In this document: positions 25,983 through 34,659 of the stretch, in pieces
Numbering within the stretch: position 1 is the stretch's first letter
How the letters are laid out: each line of letters begins with the position of its first letter
From: Amycolatopsis saalfeldensis
Lineage (GTDB): Bacteria; Actinomycetota; Actinomycetes; Mycobacteriales; Pseudonocardiaceae
Assembly (NCBI RefSeq): GCF_900110575.1
Contig: NZ_FOEF01000017.1
Span: 168,698 to 232,697 of the forward strand
DNA: 64,000 bases
Direction: 5' to 3'
The notes under the pieces: generated by a model
The model's database searches: none
Told to the model about the DNA's origin: nothing
Seen by the model: only the letters and a program-made list of their open reading frames with translations
Translations under genes and position numbers: made by a program

Positions 25983-26084
25983 CGCGCCAGCCTACGACCC
26001 CTTCGCGGCGGACGTCCGGTTGATCCGGGCCGGGGTGGGTTAATCCCGGGCCACGGCGGGCCGGAAGCCGCTACTGTCGGGACA

Positions 26085-27233
26085 GTGCGATTGCTCTTCA
26101 CCGCCCTCGGGGCTCATGGCCACCTCTACCCGTTGATGCCGCTCGCGGTCGCCGCGCGCGAAGCCGGGCATCAGGTCGTCTTCGCGACGGCCGACGATTT
26201 CCGTGCCACGCTTGAGAAAGCGGGCCTCGAACCGGCCAAGGCGGGCCTGACGATCGGGGAGGCCTTCGCCTCTCAGTTCCCCGGCTTCACCCCCGGCCTG
26301 GCCCGCCGCGAGCTGCCGCCGCAGGAGCTGGCCGCGACGATCGGCAGGGTCTTCGGCCGGGTGATGCCGGAGCAGTTCGCCACCGACCTCCGGGCCCTGT
26401 TCGAGCAGCACCGGCCGGACCTCGTCGTCTACGAAGTCGGCAACCCCGGCGGGCTGTTCGCGGCGAAGTCCGCCGGAATTCCGGCAGTAGGCCACGGATT
26501 CGGCCGGGTTTCGAGCGATGGCTTGATGGCCGAGATCGACCGCTCGGTGCGGGAGTACGCCGGCGAGCTGGGCATCACCGAGGAGGGCCCCGCGTGGGGG
26601 ACTCCGTTCGTCGACATCTGCCCGCCTTCGGCGCAGTCGCCCGAATTCCTCGCGAGCGCCCACCGCGTTCCGCTGCGCCCGGTCGGCTGGAGCGACTCGG
26701 GTGACCTGCCGGACGGTGTCACGGACCGCTCGCGCCCGCTCGTCTACCTCACGCTCGGCACCAGCCCGATGAGCCAGGCGGGCGTCCTGGCCGCGGCGAT
26801 CACCGGACTGTCCGGCCTCAACGCCGACGTGCTGGTGGCGACCGGCCCGTCGCTGGACCCCGCCGCTCTGGGCGAGGTGCCGCCGAACGTCCGGCTGGAG
26901 GCCTGGGTGCCGCAGTCGGCGCTGCTGCCGCACGTCGACCTGGTGGTCCACCACGGCGGCAGCGGCACCACGCTGGGCGCCTTCTCCGCCGGCGCGCCGC
27001 AGCTCGTGCTCCCGCAGGGCGCGGACCAGTTCGCGAACGCCGAAATGGTGCTGGCCTCCGGCGTCGGCGCCCGCCTCCTCGGCGAGGAGGCGACCGCCGA
27101 GTCCGTCCACGAGACCGCCGTCCGCCTGCTCGGCGATTCGACCGTGGCGGACGCAGTTCGTGGACTGGCTGCCGAGGTCGCGGCCATGCCGTCACCGGCG
27201 GAGGTCGCGGCGCAACTGCCGCAGTACATCTGA
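26085..27233 (+). CDS. GT1 (UGT/MGT-type) glycosyltransferase
   Basis: A 382-residue GT-B enzyme of the macrolide/UDP-glucuronosyl family, transferring a sugar from a nucleotide sugar to a small acceptor. The N-terminal strand-loop LLFTALGAHGHLYPLMPLA is the acceptor-domain signature. The donor site shows PQSALLPHVDLVVHHGGSGTT, then PQGADQFANA. The start is the GTG at 26085, 7 nt after TACTGT, with no ribosome binding site, suggesting a leaderless mRNA. Such enzymes inactivate macrolides or decorate natural products; no biosynthetic cluster is adjacent, so resistance or detoxification is as likely as biosynthesis. Confidence 0.88.
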   Translation: MRLLFTALGAHGHLYPLMPLAVAAREAGHQVVFATADDFRATLEKAGLEPAKAGLTIGEAFASQFPGFTPGLARRELPPQELAATIGRVFGRVMPEQFATDLRALFEQHRPDLVVYEVGNPGGLFAAKSAGIPAVGHGFGRVSSDGLMAEIDRSVREYAGELGITEEGPAWGTPFVDICPPSAQSPEFLASAHRVPLRPVGWSDSGDLPDGVTDRSRPLVYLTLGTSPMSQAGVLAAAITGLSGLNADVLVATGPSLDPAALGEVPPNVRLEAWVPQSALLPHVDLVVHHGGSGTTLGAFSAGAPQLVLPQGADQFANAEMVLASGVGARLLGEEATAESVHETAVRLLGDSTVADAVRGLAAEVAAMPSPAEVAAQLPQYI

Positions 27234-27240
27234 CGACGTG

Positions 27241-27750
27241 ATGGCGCCGAGCGCCGAACCAGCGGTACGGAAGGCCGACCACGACGACGTGGCCGCGGTC
27301 TGCCGATTCGGCGAGTCGCACATCCGGCCGCACTACGGCCCGCTGATCGGCGCGGCCGCGGCGGATGCGCAGGTCCGCCGGTGGTGGAACGAGACGCAGA
27401 TCGAAACGGCCGTGGCCGGGGTCCTGCTGGTCGTCGCCGACGTCGGCGGGCAGCTCGTCGGCGTCGGGCAGCGCGGTCGCCGCGGGGCTGATCACGTGGT
27501 CTACAAGCTGTACACCGACCCCCGGCATCGGGGCCGCGGGCTGGGTCGACAGCTGCTCGACGCCCTCACCAGGCAACTGCCTGCCGACGCCGAACGGCAA
27601 TACGTCGAACACTTCGCGGCCAACGAGCGCGCGGGCGCGTTCTACGAGCGCGAGGGCTTCGCCGTGGCGCGGATCGAGCCGAGCCCCACCGGCAACCCCG
27701 CGCTCGGGGTGGTGTGGCGCGTCCGTCCGCTGCCCGCAGAAGACTCGTGA
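27241..27750 (+). CDS. GNAT-family N-acetyltransferase
   Basis: A 169-residue acetyltransferase. The acetyl-CoA pyrophosphate loop is PRHRGRGLGRQLL (motif A, about residue 95), followed by AANERAGAFYEREGF, the usual motif B region. The ATG at 27241 lies 7 bp after the glycosyltransferase stop, so the two genes are probably co-transcribed. The acceptor is unknown. The stop codon lies within the left arm of a 22-bp hairpin that ends the operon. Confidence 0.88.
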   Translation: MAPSAEPAVRKADHDDVAAVCRFGESHIRPHYGPLIGAAAADAQVRRWWNETQIETAVAGVLLVVADVGGQLVGVGQRGRRGADHVVYKLYTDPRHRGRGLGRQLLDALTRQLPADAERQYVEHFAANERAGAFYEREGFAVARIEPSPTGNPALGVVWRVRPLPAEDS

Positions 27751-27789
27751 GTGTTTGTGCCGGTTAGAACCGGCACAAACACTCACGAG
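27744..27789. terminator. 22-bp perfect stem-loop between convergent GNAT and deoD genes
   Basis: Positions 27744-27765 and 27768-27789 are perfect complements with a 2-nt nominal loop. The outer stem begins CTCGTGAGTG. It covers the acetyltransferase stop codon and ends 4 bp before the stop of deoD, so it probably terminates both directions. Two other hairpins in the window (near 51247 and 57741) share the CGTGAGTG base. Confidence 0.85.
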
Positions 27790-27793
27790 CGGT

Positions 27794-28579
27794 TCAGGCG
27801 CGGGTGACCAGTTCCCGCAGCAGGGAGCCCATCCGGGTGGCGGCGTTGCGGCCCGCCTCCAGGACCTCTTCGTGGTTCAGCGGCTCGCCCGTCATGCCGG
27901 CGGCGAGGTTGGTCACCAGGGAGAGGCCGAAGACTTCGACGCCGGCGGCGCGGGCCGCGATGGCTTCCAGGACGGTGGACATGCCGACCAGGTCCGCGCC
28001 CATCGTGCGCAGCATCCGGATCTCCGCCGGGGTCTCGAAATGCGGGCCCACCAGGCCGGCGTAGACGCCTTCCTCCAGTGAGCCGTCGATCTCCTTCGCC
28101 AGGCCGCGCAGCCGGGCGGAGTAGAGGTCGGTGAGGTCGACGAAGTTCGCGCCCGCGATCGGCGAGCGGGCGGTCAGGTTGAGGTGGTCGGAGATCAGCA
28201 CGGGCTGGCCGACGCGGAAGCCCTCGCGCAGGCCGCCGGCCGCGTTGGTGAGCAGCACCGTGCGGGCGCCGGCCGCGGCGGCCGTGCGCACGTTGTGCAC
28301 CACCGGGTCGATGCCCTTGCCCTCGTAGAAGTGCGTGCGCCCCAGCAGCACCAGCGCGCGCTTCCCGCCGACGTCGAGCGAGCGCACCGTGCCGCCGTGC
28401 CCGACGGCTCCGGGAGTGGTGAAACCGGGCAGCTCGCCGAACGGGATCTCCGCCTCGGCCGGGCCGATCACGTCGGCGGCCGGGCGCCAGCCCGAGCCCA
28501 GCACCACGGCGATGTCGTGCTTCTCGACGCCGGTGCGCTCGGCGATGACGGCGGCGGCCGCCTCCTCGTGGTTACTCAT
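27794..28579 (-). CDS. deoD: Purine nucleoside phosphorylase
   Basis: A 261-residue trimeric-type PNP, which splits purine nucleosides with phosphate in purine salvage. Recognisable elements are the phosphate-binding GSGW and GRTHFYEG, the base/ribose region NAAGGL and GPHFETPAEIRM, followed by GADLVGMSTVLEAI. This is the low-molecular-mass type found in mycobacteria (Rv3307). The ATG overlaps the restored stop of the upstream Aba4-like gene as ATGA. Because of a one-base frameshift there, the two currently read as a single open frame, but the PNP start is clear from family alignment. Confidence 0.92.
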   Translation of the reverse strand: MSNHEEAAAAVIAERTGVEKHDIAVVLGSGWRPAADVIGPAEAEIPFGELPGFTTPGAVGHGGTVRSLDVGGKRALVLLGRTHFYEGKGIDPVVHNVRTAAAAGARTVLLTNAAGGLREGFRVGQPVLISDHLNLTARSPIAGANFVDLTDLYSARLRGLAKEIDGSLEEGVYAGLVGPHFETPAEIRMLRTMGADLVGMSTVLEAIAARAAGVEVFGLSLVTNLAAGMTGEPLNHEEVLEAGRNAATRMGSLLRELVTRA

Positions 28580-29005
28580 GCCGCCGAGCGTATCCGGGCA
28601 CTCCGGACGGCCAGGAACACGACCAGCCCGAACGGGGACGCCGAAGATCGTCAGCACCAGCACCGGGCTCAGCACCCACCACGGCACACCGTGCGCACGC
28701 GCCTCGAAGAACATCCAGCGGCCGAGGAACAGGTCGAACGCGATCAGCTGCGCCCACAGCAGCGCGGCCCCGTACGACGAGCCCGCAAACGCTTGCAGTA
28801 CCCCGAGATCCGGTCGGCTGACCGCGGTCCACAGCTCGCCGAAGTGGGACAGCGCGAGCACGAAGTAGCAGGCCAACGGCAGCAGCGGCACCCACGGCGA
28901 CGCCAGCACCCGCCGCGTCCACCGCCAGCCCGGCAGGAAGATCATCAGCGCCCAGAACGGCACGGCGATCGGGAACGTCCAAGCGAAGTCCGTCAGATCC
29001 GTCAT
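28576..29005 (-). pseudogene. Aba4-like (DUF4281) membrane protein, one-base frameshift near the 3' end
   Basis: The gene starts at the ATG at 29005 (MTDLTDFAWTFPIAVPFWALM) and has the layout of Aba4/DUF4281 proteins: four hydrophobic segments, an HFGELW loop after the second, and RWMFFEARAHGVPWW before the last. Near the end it reads VLTIFGVP-VRAGRV and then runs in frame into deoD. Removing one base of the run of four G at 28634-28637 (plus strand) restores a normal final helix, PFGLVVFLAVRSARIRSAA, and a TGA at 28578-28576 that overlaps the deoD ATG. So this is a recent indel or a sequencing error rather than a true fusion. It follows another membrane gene with a 4-nt overlap. Confidence 0.75.
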
Positions 29006-29961
29006 CGGGCCAGCTCCCGGACCGGGCGGGACACCGCGACCAGGCCGCCGAGCACCACCGCGCCGACCAGCAGCGCGAGCGCCGTGAGCGTCGCGCCGCC
29101 CGGGTGGACCAGCGATTCGCCGCGCTCGGCCTGCCAGGCGACCAGTGCGACCAGCCCCGCGTACCCCGCCGAGCCGACCCACACCAGCCGCGTGCGGACG
29201 GCGCTCTCCCGCAGCTGCGGCAGGCGCGTCGCGAGCAGCCCGAGCCCGAGGGCGAGCAGCGGCAACGCCTGCAGCGCGTGCATCCCGATGAAGTGCGGGA
29301 TCCGCAGGTCGCCGCCGGTGGTGCTCCAGCCCAGCAGCGGCAGCCCCGGTCCGCCGTCGGGGATGCCGACGCTGTGCGCCCCGATCAGGTCGGACATCCC
29401 GGTGGCCTTCAGCGAAGCGCTCTGCTGCGGCGTCGGACCCACCATCAGCGCGCCGAGCCCGGCCCCGATCAGCGAAACGACCGCGCCGGTCCGCACGGCC
29501 CAGTACGTCGCGCGGTCTTCGATCCGGCTGAACATCAGCAGGACGGTGAGCACCAGCGTGGCGACCCAGAGCGCGGCGACCATCACCCCCATCACCTGGA
29601 ACAGGGCGGCGTCGAACGGCGTCGCGTTGTTGAAGTGGCTCGCGCGGCCGCGGACCGCCTGGAACACGATCAGCACGTACTCGCCCCCGAACAGCGCGAG
29701 GGCGACGTCGGTGGCGATCCCGGCGCCGCGGCGGAAGCGCGGCAGCAGCGAGACGAGCCAGCTCCAGGTGAAGAAGTACAGGGCGCCGGAGATGGCGAAC
29801 TTGAACGGCTTGGCCCAAACCGGGGCGCCCAGCAGCGTCCGCTGGTCGAGCAGCAGCAACGCGACGCAGCCGACGGCGATGACCGCCAGCGCGCCCGCGA
29901 AAAGGGCAGACGGCCGGTGCCAAGTGCTCGTTCTGCCGCGGTGATCGGTCAGGATGGTCAT
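29002..29961 (-). CDS. Integral membrane protein of unknown function
   Basis: A 319-residue protein with about eight hydrophobic segments, a WAKPFKFAISGALYFFTWSW stretch in the second helix pair and conserved-looking polar loops (RGRASHFNNATPFD, RIPHFIGMHALQ). His residues within membrane segments hint at metal or heme binding, but I cannot name a family with confidence. GGGAGG lies about 7 nt before the ATG. It is the first gene of an operon with the Aba4-like gene and deoD, divergent from a MerR-type regulator across a strong dyad, which probably controls it. Confidence 0.75.
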   Translation of the reverse strand: MTILTDHRGRTSTWHRPSALFAGALAVIAVGCVALLLLDQRTLLGAPVWAKPFKFAISGALYFFTWSWLVSLLPRFRRGAGIATDVALALFGGEYVLIVFQAVRGRASHFNNATPFDAALFQVMGVMVAALWVATLVLTVLLMFSRIEDRATYWAVRTGAVVSLIGAGLGALMVGPTPQQSASLKATGMSDLIGAHSVGIPDGGPGLPLLGWSTTGGDLRIPHFIGMHALQALPLLALGLGLLATRLPQLRESAVRTRLVWVGSAGYAGLVALVAWQAERGESLVHPGGATLTALALLVGAVVLGGLVAVSRPVRELAR

Positions 29962-29977
29962 AGTTGATCCTCCCAGT

Positions 29978-30020
29978 ATGGATAGTGAAGCTCTCCGTTA
30001 TGGGAAGCTAAACTATCCAT
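29978..30020. promoter_or_regulatory. Long dyad between divergent membrane operon and MerR-like gene
   Basis: ATGGATAGT-GA-AGCT (29978-29992) mirrors AGCT-AA-ACTATCCAT (30006-30020): 15-bp arms with two central mismatches and a 13-nt spacer. The right arm contains a rightward TAAACT hexamer. This AT-richer dyad between divergent promoters is the likely operator of the MerR-like regulator to its right. Confidence 0.65.
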
Positions 30021-30065
30021 CCTGAGAAGTCTTCAGGGTTGTCCCTGAGATCGGAGTCGTGTCCC

Positions 30066-30704
30066 GTGCGGATGGCGGAACTGAGTGCGGCGTCGGGCAT
30101 GCCGGTGGCCACGGTGAAGTACTACCTGCGCGAAGGCCTGTTGCAGCCCGGCGAGCGGACCAGCCCCAACCAGGCCCGCTACGGCGAGGAGCACGTCCAG
30201 CGGCTCAAGCTGATCCGGGCCCTGCTGGACGTCGGCGGGCTGTCGGTCGCCACGGTCGGCGAGGTCCTCGCCGCGGTCGATTCGCACGCTCCGACGCACG
30301 AGGTGCTGGGCCTGGCCCAGCGCGCCCTGGTCGGCTCGGCGAAGGACGTCGACGAGGAGCCCCGGGCCTGGGCGCTGGGCGTGGTGACGGACCTGGCCAC
30401 CCGCCACGGCTGGAAGGCCGAGCCGGAGAGCCCGACGGTCGCCGCCCTGGTCCTCACCCTCTGCACCATCCGCGACCTGGCCCAGGCCCACGACGGCCTG
30501 CTCGCCCGCCTGGACGACTACGCCACCCTCGCCGACCGCATCGCGGAGGTGGACCTGGACACCGTGACCTCGCTGCCGTCACTGGACGGCATCGTCGAAG
30601 CCACCGTGATCGGCACTGTGCTGGGCGATCGGCTCTTCTTCGCCCTGCGCCGCCTGGCCCAGAGCGCGGAATCAGGCCGCCGCTTCGTTCCTCAGGAGGG
30701 CTAG
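30066..30704 (+). CDS. MerR-like transcriptional regulator
   Basis: A 212-residue regulator with an N-terminal MerR winged helix-turn-helix: MAELSAASGMPVATVKYYLREGLL, then YGEEHVQRLKLIRALLDVGGLSVATV. The second half is an Ala/Leu-rich helical ligand or dimerisation domain without Cys clusters. The GTG at 30066 has GGAG at 9 nt; the ATG at 30072 is an alternative. It diverges from the membrane-protein/deoD operon across a 43-bp dyad, its probable binding site. Its 3' end overlaps that of the convergent kinase gene by 4 bp. Confidence 0.83.
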   Translation: MRMAELSAASGMPVATVKYYLREGLLQPGERTSPNQARYGEEHVQRLKLIRALLDVGGLSVATVGEVLAAVDSHAPTHEVLGLAQRALVGSAKDVDEEPRAWALGVVTDLATRHGWKAEPESPTVAALVLTLCTIRDLAQAHDGLLARLDDYATLADRIAEVDLDTVTSLPSLDGIVEATVIGTVLGDRLFFALRRLAQSAESGRRFVPQEG

Positions 30705-32641
30705 GAGGACGACAGCGTCAGGGTCGGCTCTATCTGCCCGAACGTGTTGACCGCGGTGTCTTCCTGCTCTGAAGGCGCGGTCAGCGACAGCACCCACAGG
30801 TTGTTCCCGGCCTGCCGCAACGACGCGAACGTCACGCGAGTGACCGGGGTCGGCTCCTGCTGCCGGCCGGACGTGGCTTTCTCGACGTTGCGGTAGGTCA
30901 GGTCCACGCCGTCGGCCGTGGCGGTGGGCTCCTTGGCGATGGTGAACGAGTCCGGGCTGTAGGTCAGCGGCAGGTTCTTGACGTAGTCGTTGATCTCGTG
31001 CGACGCGAAGTAGCGGGGGAAGCGCTCCAGCCGCAGCGACTGCCGGCCGTCCGGCGAGACGTACTGGACGACGGTCGAGGGCCCCAGCTGGCTGGTGCGC
31101 CCGGCGACGAACCGCTTCCAGCCGTCCGGCACCGACACCGTGTACAGGCTGTCCGGCGTCGGGTTCGCGGTGTCGCTCGCGTCGCCCTTCTGGGGCGCCA
31201 GCTTCAGCGGCGCCTGCGGCTGAGTGCTCACCGGGGGGCTCTGGGTGCCGGCGGGGACGCCCTCCGGCGGCAGCAGCGACTGCCCGCTGACCACGCGGGC
31301 CAGCGCGAACCCGCCGCCGCCGGCGACCAGGAACAGCACCACCGCGGCCAGCACCAGCACCACGGACGCCGCGACCCCGCGACGGGCGGGCCCGGACGGT
31401 GCCGGAACGGCGGCCGGAGGCTGGGCCGCGGTGCCGGAAGCCCCCGGACCGTACGCCCCGCCGCCGGACGCCCCGGGGCCGTAAACCCCGGGTGATCCGG
31501 TGCCGGGCGCCCCGAGGCCGGACAGCGCCGCGCCGAGCGACGCCATGCCGGATGTCCCGGAGCCGGGCCCGGAACCGGATGACCCGGCGCCGAACGACCC
31601 GGAGGCGCCGGACGACCCGCGCAGGAACGGCAGCGGCCCGGGGTCCGCGGCCAGCTCGGCGCTGGCCGCGGCCTTCGGCTCCGCTTCGGCGTCCGGCGTG
31701 ACGGTCTTGATCACCTGCGTGTCGGTGGCGTCGAGGTGCGCCGAGGTCTTCTTCCCGTCCGGCGTGCGGAACAGCTCCGGCCCGAACAGGTCCAGCGCCG
31801 TCTTGCCCTGCAACGGGTACAGCCGGTGGCGCACCTCGCGCAGCGAGATCCGCTTCTCCGGCTCCTTTTTCATCAGCGCGCCGATGACGGCGGCCAGCGG
31901 CCCGGGGTTCGGCTTGGGCACCTTGCCGTTGACGACCTTGCCGACCGTCTCCAGCGGGTCGCCGTCCGCGTCGTACGGCGGGGCGCCCTGCGCGGCGGCG
32001 AACAGCGTGGCGCCGAGGCCCCACAGATCCGCGTTCGGCGTGACCGCGCCGCCTGAGGCGACCTCGGGCGCGATGTACGCGGGGGAGCCGAGCATGATCC
32101 CAGTGCGCGTCATCGTCGCCTCGGAGACGTTGCGCGCGATGCCGAAGTCGGTGAGCTTGATCCGCCCGTCGCCCGCCACCAGCACGTTGCCCGGCTTCAC
32201 GTCGCGGTGCGTGATGCCCGCCGCGTGCGCCGCCTCCAGCGCGGCGGCGACCGCGATGCCGACGGCGGCCGCCTGCTCCACGTTCAACGGGCCGTGGTCG
32301 CGCAGGATGTGCGCCAGGCTGCGCGAGGGCAGCAGCTCCATGACCACGAACGGCTCGTTGTTGTCGCGGGCCACGTCGTGCAGGATGATCACGTTCGGGT
32401 GAGAGAGCACCGCGATGGCGCGCGCCTCGCGCAGGGTCCGCTCGCGCAGCTCGTCGGCCTGCGCCGCGGGCACGCCCGGCGGCAGCTTCATCTCCTTGAC
32501 CGCGACCGGCCGGTGCAGGAACTCGTCGTAGGCGGACCAGACGGTGCCCATGGAGCCGGCCCCGAGCACCGACCGCAGGCGGTACCGGCCGGCGACCACT
32601 CGCGAGGTCTCGCGGGAAGGGGATTCGCTCGAGGACGACAC
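30701..32641 (-). CDS. Membrane-anchored Ser/Thr protein kinase (Hanks/PknB type)
   Basis: A 646-residue kinase. The N-terminal catalytic domain (about 18-280) has the Gly loop LGAGSMGTVW, Lys49 (VAVKE), HRDVKPGN with Asp147, DFG with Asp165, and SPAYIAPE. A Gly/Ser/Pro-rich linker of about 80 residues leads to one transmembrane helix near residues 430-455 and an extracytoplasmic domain of about 190 residues with no PASTA repeats. The outside domain probably senses a signal that is transmitted to the kinase. Start: GTG at 32641. The mutase operon diverges 150 bp upstream. Substrates are unknown. Confidence 0.9.
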   Translation of the reverse strand: MSSSSESPSRETSRVVAGRYRLRSVLGAGSMGTVWSAYDEFLHRPVAVKEMKLPPGVPAAQADELRERTLREARAIAVLSHPNVIILHDVARDNNEPFVVMELLPSRSLAHILRDHGPLNVEQAAAVGIAVAAALEAAHAAGITHRDVKPGNVLVAGDGRIKLTDFGIARNVSEATMTRTGIMLGSPAYIAPEVASGGAVTPNADLWGLGATLFAAAQGAPPYDADGDPLETVGKVVNGKVPKPNPGPLAAVIGALMKKEPEKRISLREVRHRLYPLQGKTALDLFGPELFRTPDGKKTSAHLDATDTQVIKTVTPDAEAEPKAAASAELAADPGPLPFLRGSSGASGSFGAGSSGSGPGSGTSGMASLGAALSGLGAPGTGSPGVYGPGASGGGAYGPGASGTAAQPPAAVPAPSGPARRGVAASVVLVLAAVVLFLVAGGGGFALARVVSGQSLLPPEGVPAGTQSPPVSTQPQAPLKLAPQKGDASDTANPTPDSLYTVSVPDGWKRFVAGRTSQLGPSTVVQYVSPDGRQSLRLERFPRYFASHEINDYVKNLPLTYSPDSFTIAKEPTATADGVDLTYRNVEKATSGRQQEPTPVTRVTFASLRQAGNNLWVLSLTAPSEQEDTAVNTFGQIEPTLTLSSS

Positions 32642-32790
32642 CCCCTGATTGTGTCGTAAGGCACCGACAGTCTTCGACTCAGTGGGGGTGTCCAGCCCTT
32701 CCGGCCCAAATCCGGGGTACCCCTGGATACTCCCGGCAGGCGACTAGAGTCACAGGTGCCGGGACTGGCGTGCCTCTACCATCACTGGGT

Positions 32791-34659
32791 ATGACGAACG
32801 TGGCTGGCCCGGAGTCAGTGCCGACCGCCGAACCGGAGCTCGTCCTGGCCGCCGAATTCCCGGCCGCCGGGCGGGACCGGTGGCAGGAGCTGGTGGCCGG
32901 CGTCCTGCGCAAGAGCGGGCGCCTGCCGGAGGACTTCGACGGCGCGCCGGAGAGCAAGCTCGTCACCCGCACGTACGACGGCATCGAGATCCAGCCGCTC
33001 TACACCCGTGAAGACACCGTCGGCGAACTCGGTTTTCCCGGCCTGCCGCCGTTCGTCCGCGGGGCGAAGCCCGAAGGCGTCATCGGCACCGGTTGGGACG
33101 TCCGCGTCCGCCATGCCGGCGTCGATGCGAAGGCCGTCAACGCCGCCGTGCTGGCCGACCTCGAAGGCGGGGCCTCCTCCGTGTGGCTGCGCCTCGGCGA
33201 TGGCGCCCTGCCGGTGACCGCGCTGGCCGACGCGCTGAACGAGGTCTACGTCGACCTCGCGCCCGTGGTACTGGACGCCGGTGCCGAGTACGAGGCCGCG
33301 GCGCAAGCGCTGCTGGACGTGTTCGCGGAGCGGGCGATCCCCGCCAGTGAGGCGGTCGGCACGCTGGGTGCGGACCCGATCGGCGTGACGGCGCGGACCG
33401 GCGAGGCCCAGCCCGTCGCCCCGGCGGCCGAGCTGGCCGCGCGCGTCGCCGCGAAGTACCCGAAGCTGCGCACGCTCGTCGCCGACGGCCTGCCGTTCCA
33501 CGAAGCGGGCGGCTCCGACGCACAGGAGCTGGGCGCCACCATCGCTGTCGGCGTCGCGTACCTGCGCGCGCTCACCGAAGCGGGCCTGGGCGTCGACGCG
33601 GCCGCGGCACAGCTGGAGTTCCGGCTGGCCGCGACCGCCGACCAGTTCCTCACCATCGCCAAGCTCCGCGCCGCCCGGCGCCTGTGGGACCGCGTCCTCG
33701 AGGTCTCCGGGGCCGAGCCGGCCGCGCGCGGCATGCATCAGCACGCCGTGACCTCGCCCGCGATGCTGACCCAGCGCGACCCGTGGGTGAACATGCTGCG
33801 CACCACCGTCGCGTGTTTCGGCGCGGGGGTCGGCGGCGCGGACGCCGTCACGGTGCTGCCGTTCGACTCCGCGATCGGCCGGCCGGACGCGTTCTCCTCG
33901 CGGATCGCCCGCAACACCAACGCCGTGCTGCTGGAGGAGTCCCGGCTCGGCGGCGTGATCGACCCGGCGGGCGGCTCCTGGTACGTCGAGAAGCTGACCG
34001 ACGACCTGGCGAACGCCGCGTGGGCCGAGTTCACCGCGATCGAGGCCGCGGGCGGGGCCGAGGCCGAGCTGGCTTCCGGCGCGCTGGCCGGACGGCTCGC
34101 CGCGACCTGGGAGAAGCGCGCCCAGCGCCTGGCCACCCGCCGCGACCCGATCACCGGCGTCAGCGAGTTCCCCAATCTGGCCGAGAAACCCGTGCAACGC
34201 GAGCCACTGGCTGTGTCTGATTTGGACAGTGGCCTGCCGAGCCACCGTTACGCCGAGGGCTTCGAGAAGCTGCGTGACGCGTCCGACGCGCACCTGGCCG
34301 CGCACCGCGAACGGCCGAAGGTCTTCCTCGCCACGCTCGGCCCGGTCGCCGCGCACACCACGCGCGCCGGGTTCGCCGCGAACCTGTTCGCCGCGGGCGG
34401 GATCGACGTGGTCAACCCGGGCGCGACCGACGACCTGCCCGGCGCGTTCGCCAAGAGCGGCGCGACGATCGCCTGCATTTGCGGCACCGACGGGGCGTAC
34501 GAGGAGCAGGCCGCCGACGTCGCCGCGTCACTCGGCGCTGAATCCGTGCTGCTGGCCGGAAAAGGCCGTTACGACGGCGTGAGCGGAAACATCTTCGCCG
34601 GCTGCGACGCACTCGAAATCCTGACCGGCATCCACGCACAGCTGGGAGTGACGGCATGA
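32791..34659 (+). CDS. mutA: Methylmalonyl-CoA mutase small (beta) subunit
   Basis: A 622-residue subunit that pairs with MutB to interconvert methylmalonyl-CoA and succinyl-CoA. The N-terminal TIM-barrel part shows the mutase-like IQPLYTREDTVGELGFPGLPPFVRG. The C-terminal Rossmann-like domain lacks the DxHxxG cobalamin motif, as expected for the non-catalytic chain. The ATG at 32791 lies 8 nt after TACCAT, with no ribosome binding site, so the operon mRNA may be leaderless. The stop overlaps mutB by 4 nt (ATGA). With mutB, meaB and the distant accA3 it forms the propionyl-CoA to succinyl-CoA route. Confidence 0.92.
   Translation: MTNVAGPESVPTAEPELVLAAEFPAAGRDRWQELVAGVLRKSGRLPEDFDGAPESKLVTRTYDGIEIQPLYTREDTVGELGFPGLPPFVRGAKPEGVIGTGWDVRVRHAGVDAKAVNAAVLADLEGGASSVWLRLGDGALPVTALADALNEVYVDLAPVVLDAGAEYEAAAQALLDVFAERAIPASEAVGTLGADPIGVTARTGEAQPVAPAAELAARVAAKYPKLRTLVADGLPFHEAGGSDAQELGATIAVGVAYLRALTEAGLGVDAAAAQLEFRLAATADQFLTIAKLRAARRLWDRVLEVSGAEPAARGMHQHAVTSPAMLTQRDPWVNMLRTTVACFGAGVGGADAVTVLPFDSAIGRPDAFSSRIARNTNAVLLEESRLGGVIDPAGGSWYVEKLTDDLANAAWAEFTAIEAAGGAEAELASGALAGRLAATWEKRAQRLATRRDPITGVSEFPNLAEKPVQREPLAVSDLDSGLPSHRYAEGFEKLRDASDAHLAAHRERPKVFLATLGPVAAHTTRAGFAANLFAAGGIDVVNPGATDDLPGAFAKSGATIACICGTDGAYEEQAADVAASLGAESVLLAGKGRYDGVSGNIFAGCDALEILTGIHAQLGVTA

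Noticed and set aside
24987..26084. A plus-strand extension of the glycosyltransferase by about 366 codons
   Set aside because: The extension is antisense to pmmB and has no glycosyltransferase sequence; the GTG at 26085 matches the family start and a promoter hexamer.
27794..29923. A single 709-codon protein joining membrane segments to purine nucleoside phosphorylase
   Set aside because: The upstream part is out of frame with the true membrane protein, and the junction arises from a one-base indel. Restoring it gives two normal overlapping genes.
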